NCBI GenBank assembly: GCA_955652715.1
Contig: CATPBS010000073.1
Location: 1 to 7,458 of the forward strand
Source: an uncultured Candidatus Udaeobacter sp.
GTDB lineage: Bacteria > Verrucomicrobiota > Verrucomicrobiia > Chthoniobacterales > UBA10450
Direction: 5' to 3'
DNA length: 7,458 nucleotides
The stretch's first letter is position 1, and every line of letters starts with the position of its first letter. The notes beneath the pieces are model-generated. The model did not search any database. It saw only the letters and a list, made by a program, of their open reading frames with translations, and had not been told where the DNA came from. A program made the translations under genes and the position numbers. Shown here one piece after another: positions 5,555 through 7,458 of the stretch.

Positions 5555-6961
5555 TTATTCTTCGTTGCCCGGCTCGGTCATTTTTATGGGGTCCAGCGCG
5601 CGCTCGAGTTCTCTTTCCGGCAAGACTTTTTTCTCTCGCGCAATTTCGCGAACGGTGCGGCCGGTTTTTGCGCTCTCTTTAGCAATCTCAGCGGCGCGAT
5701 CGTAACCGATCTTCGGCGTGAGGCTGGTGACCATTGCCATTGAAAGCTCTACCAACTCGCGACACCGCTCTTCGTTCGCCACGATGCCGCGCACGCATTT
5801 GTCGCAGAAAACATCGACCACGTTTGCCAGCAGCCGGATTGATTCCAGAATATTGTGCGCCTTCACCGGCATCATCAGGTTAAGCTCTAATTTCCCGTTC
5901 GCGCCTGCCCAGGTGATCGTCGTGTCGTTGCCGATCACTTGCGCGCACACCATCATCAGCGATTCGCACATGACCGGATTTACTTTTCCTGGCATGATTG
6001 AGCTGCCGGGTTGTGTTGCGGGAAGTTGAATCTCGCCGATGCCGCAACGCGGCCCGCTTCCGAGCCAGCGAATATCGTTCGCGATCTTAAAAAGGCTCAC
6101 CGCGATCGTTTTTAGATGACCGCTCGCTTCGACAACTGCATCCTTGCCGCCCTGGGCTTCGAAATGATTTTTTGCTTCGTAAAACGCGATGCCGGTGCGC
6201 TGTTCCAAGTGCCGCAGCATTTTCTTCGGAAGATCGACATGGCGATTCAGGCCCGTGCCGACTGCGGTGCCGCCAAGCGCCAGCTCGCGCAAGACTTCGA
6301 TCGATTTTTGCGCGCGTTCTTTCGCGTAAGCAACCTGCTGCGCATAACCGGAAAATTCTTGCCCGAGTCGAACCGGCGTCGCGTCCATTAAATGTGTCCG
6401 GCCGATCTTAATGATGTCCCAGAATTCTTTCGCCTTCGTTTCGAGCGCGCCGTGTAATTTTTCCAGGGCCGGGATCAGACGATTCTTCAACTCCTCTGCC
6501 GCGCTAATGTGGATCGCCGACGGAATCACGTCGTTGCTCGATTGTCCCATGTTTACGTGATCGTTTGGGTGGACATGCTGGCGCGACCCGATCGGTTTGC
6601 CCGCAAGCTGCGCGCACCGGTTCGCGATCACTTCGTTAGCGTTCGTATTTGTGCTGGTGCCGGAGCCGGTCTGAAAAATGTCGAGCGGAAAGTGGTCGTC
6701 GAGTTTTCCCTCTGTGACTTCCTCCGCTGCCTGAACGATCAACGCCGCGCGTTCTGCATCCAGTAATCCTAGATCGTGATTGGCCTGCGCGGCCGCCCAT
6801 TTGATCAAGCCGAGCGCGCGAATGAATGGCCGTGAAAACTGGTAACCGCTCACCGGAAAATTCAGCACCGCGCGGTGCGTGGAGGCGCCGTGGAGCGCAT
6901 CGGCCGGGAGCGACATCTCGCCCATCGAATCTTTCTCGATCCGCGTCGGCTTCTCCGTCAT
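5555..6961 (-). CDS. fumC: Class II fumarate hydratase
   Basis: This is the cytoplasmic TCA-cycle enzyme that hydrates fumarate to L-malate, an iron-independent homotetramer. The 468-residue length is normal. Landmarks in order: TGSGTSTNTNANEVIANR (98-115), HPNDHVNMGQSSND (131-144), GRTHLMDATP (187-196) with the catalytic-region His190, GGTAVGTGLN (230-239), RWLGSGPRCGIGEI (298-311) and the superfamily signature GSSIMPGKVNP (319-329) with the active-site Ser loop. The Q-P-G-S-S-I-M-P-G-K form and the PRCGIGEI segment favour fumarase over aspartase, whose loop usually reads PAK. The C-terminal GYDRAAEIAKESAKTG (419-434) is also FumC-like. The ATG overlaps the stop of the upstream methyltransferase as ATGA, so translation is probably coupled; a GGAG lies about 13 bases upstream, farther than ideal. 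An in-frame ATG at codon 13 is a less likely start, since family members include the residues before it. Confidence 0.95.
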   Translation of the reverse strand: MTEKPTRIEKDSMGEMSLPADALHGASTHRAVLNFPVSGYQFSRPFIRALGLIKWAAAQANHDLGLLDAERAALIVQAAEEVTEGKLDDHFPLDIFQTGSGTSTNTNANEVIANRCAQLAGKPIGSRQHVHPNDHVNMGQSSNDVIPSAIHISAAEELKNRLIPALEKLHGALETKAKEFWDIIKIGRTHLMDATPVRLGQEFSGYAQQVAYAKERAQKSIEVLRELALGGTAVGTGLNRHVDLPKKMLRHLEQRTGIAFYEAKNHFEAQGGKDAVVEASGHLKTIAVSLFKIANDIRWLGSGPRCGIGEIQLPATQPGSSIMPGKVNPVMCESLMMVCAQVIGNDTTITWAGANGKLELNLMMPVKAHNILESIRLLANVVDVFCDKCVRGIVANEERCRELVELSMAMVTSLTPKIGYDRAAEIAKESAKTGRTVREIAREKKVLPERELERALDPIKMTEPGNEE

Positions 6962-7458
6962 GCAGATCGGTCTGCTCCAACGCCAACTAATCTCGAGGCA
7001 CGTTTCGGCTCCGGAGTGCGTCGTCCGCGGCTATGTCGCGATGGCGTCTTGTGAAAAACAGTAACGAACATCGGGGGGATATTTTGCAGGAAATATTCCG
7101 ATTCGCCGTGTTCGAACAATGTGGCGTGCTGCTTCAGTTCGTTGGTGACCTGGTAAATGATGAAACTGCCTCCGGGCGTGAGAGCGTCATAGGTTTTCCG
7201 AAGGAGCGCCCGTTTCTTCTCGATTTGCAGGATGCTGAACGGAATACCGGAGAGGATGTAATCACACTGGGCGAAGTCGCGCCGATTCAGCTCATTCGGC
7301 AGAGTAGCAGCGTCCGCATGAATGACATGTACGCGGGAATCGTCTGCAAATTGCCGTTTCAAATCGCGCGCGAACGCCAGATCCAGCTCAAACAGGAGCA
7401 AATGCGAATCCGCACTCATCCGTCGCGCGATCTCGCGCGAGTGTACGCCTTCACCTGG
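6958..7458 (-). CDS. PmtA-like class I SAM-dependent methyltransferase, 5' end outside window
   Basis: The frame stays open to the right edge; before the Met at 7419 it reads PGEGVHSREIARR, which is the glycine-rich SAM-binding motif I. The internal Met is therefore not the true start. After it come LLLFELDLAFARDLKRQF (acidic end of strand 2), VHVIHADAATLP, CDYILSGIPFSIL (motif IV with the S-G-x-P pattern of phospholipid N-methyltransferases), LTPGGSFIIYQVT, and NIPPMFVTVFHK. These fit the PmtA/ribosomal-RNA adenine dimethylase-like group; the SGIPF and NIPP-MFV pieces favour the phospholipid N-methyltransferase-like branch, which methylates phosphatidylethanolamine. The substrate here is not proven. 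About 29 residues after VFHK are an Arg-rich, low-complexity tail, which is unusual for the family. The stop TGA overlaps the fumC ATG (ATGA), placing this gene first in the visible fumC-VOC operon. Confidence 0.8.
   Translation of the reverse strand, partial: PGEGVHSREIARRMSADSHLLLFELDLAFARDLKRQFADDSRVHVIHADAATLPNELNRRDFAQCDYILSGIPFSILQIEKKRALLRKTYDALTPGGSFIIYQVTNELKQHATLFEHGESEYFLQNIPPMFVTVFHKTPSRHSRGRRTPEPKRASRLVGVGADRSA

Noticed and set aside
5555..6961. Aspartase (AspA) instead of fumarase
   Set aside because: The signature loop reads QPGSSIMPGKVNP and the PRCGIGEI segment is of fumarase type, while aspartases usually have PAK in the loop.
1..7458. Mobile element, CRISPR array, toxin-antitoxin or defence island
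   Set aside because: I found no transposase or integrase motifs, no regularly spaced repeats, no tRNA-linked attachment site, and no paired small toxin-antitoxin genes.

Overview
The window reads as an ordinary chromosomal stretch of a free-living bacterium with fairly high GC. My best guess is a soil Verrucomicrobiota lineage (Chthoniobacterales-like). This rests on the mix of genes: a membrane-anchored GH75-like chitosanase with a Pro/Ser/Thr tail, a TMEM14-type small membrane protein, and lineage-looking small hypotheticals. It also rests on the near absence of Shine-Dalgarno sequences. The assignment is inference. There is no rRNA, tRNA, CRISPR array, transposase, phage gene or plasmid function.

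Left block (1-1431, minus strand): a two-gene operon. The first gene encodes a TIGR00300/LOR-SDH family protein (archaeal-type ornithine cyclodeaminase-like). Twelve bases after its stop begins the N-terminal part of an amidinotransferase-fold arginine-degrading enzyme (ArgZ/DDAH-like), which runs off the left edge. The same two modules are fused in the cyanobacterial protein AgrE, so the pair most likely takes arginine to ornithine and then proline with release of ammonia.

Middle block (about 1432-5102, plus strand): a divergent intergenic region with a plausible minus-strand promoter, a doubtful 48-residue basic ORF, and a 72-residue hypothetical protein. A TMEM14 family membrane protein follows, then, four bases after its stop, a membrane-anchored GH75 chitosanase-like protein. 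Last comes an unusual single ORF joining a PAT-like GNAT acetyltransferase to a class I SAM-dependent methyltransferase. The linker of that ORF is encoded by two adjacent GC-rich hairpins.

Right block (5148-7458, minus strand, convergent with the middle block): a three-gene operon. It runs from a PmtA-like SAM methyltransferase (5' end outside the window) through class II fumarase FumC, joined by an ATGA overlap, to a VOC (glyoxalase-fold) protein 29 bases further on. A small hairpin lies between the convergent blocks.

I see no clear new defence or mobile system. The observations most worth checking are the split and order-reversed arginine-to-proline pair, the GNAT-methyltransferase fusion across hairpin DNA, and the anchored GH75-like enzyme with its insertion and tail.
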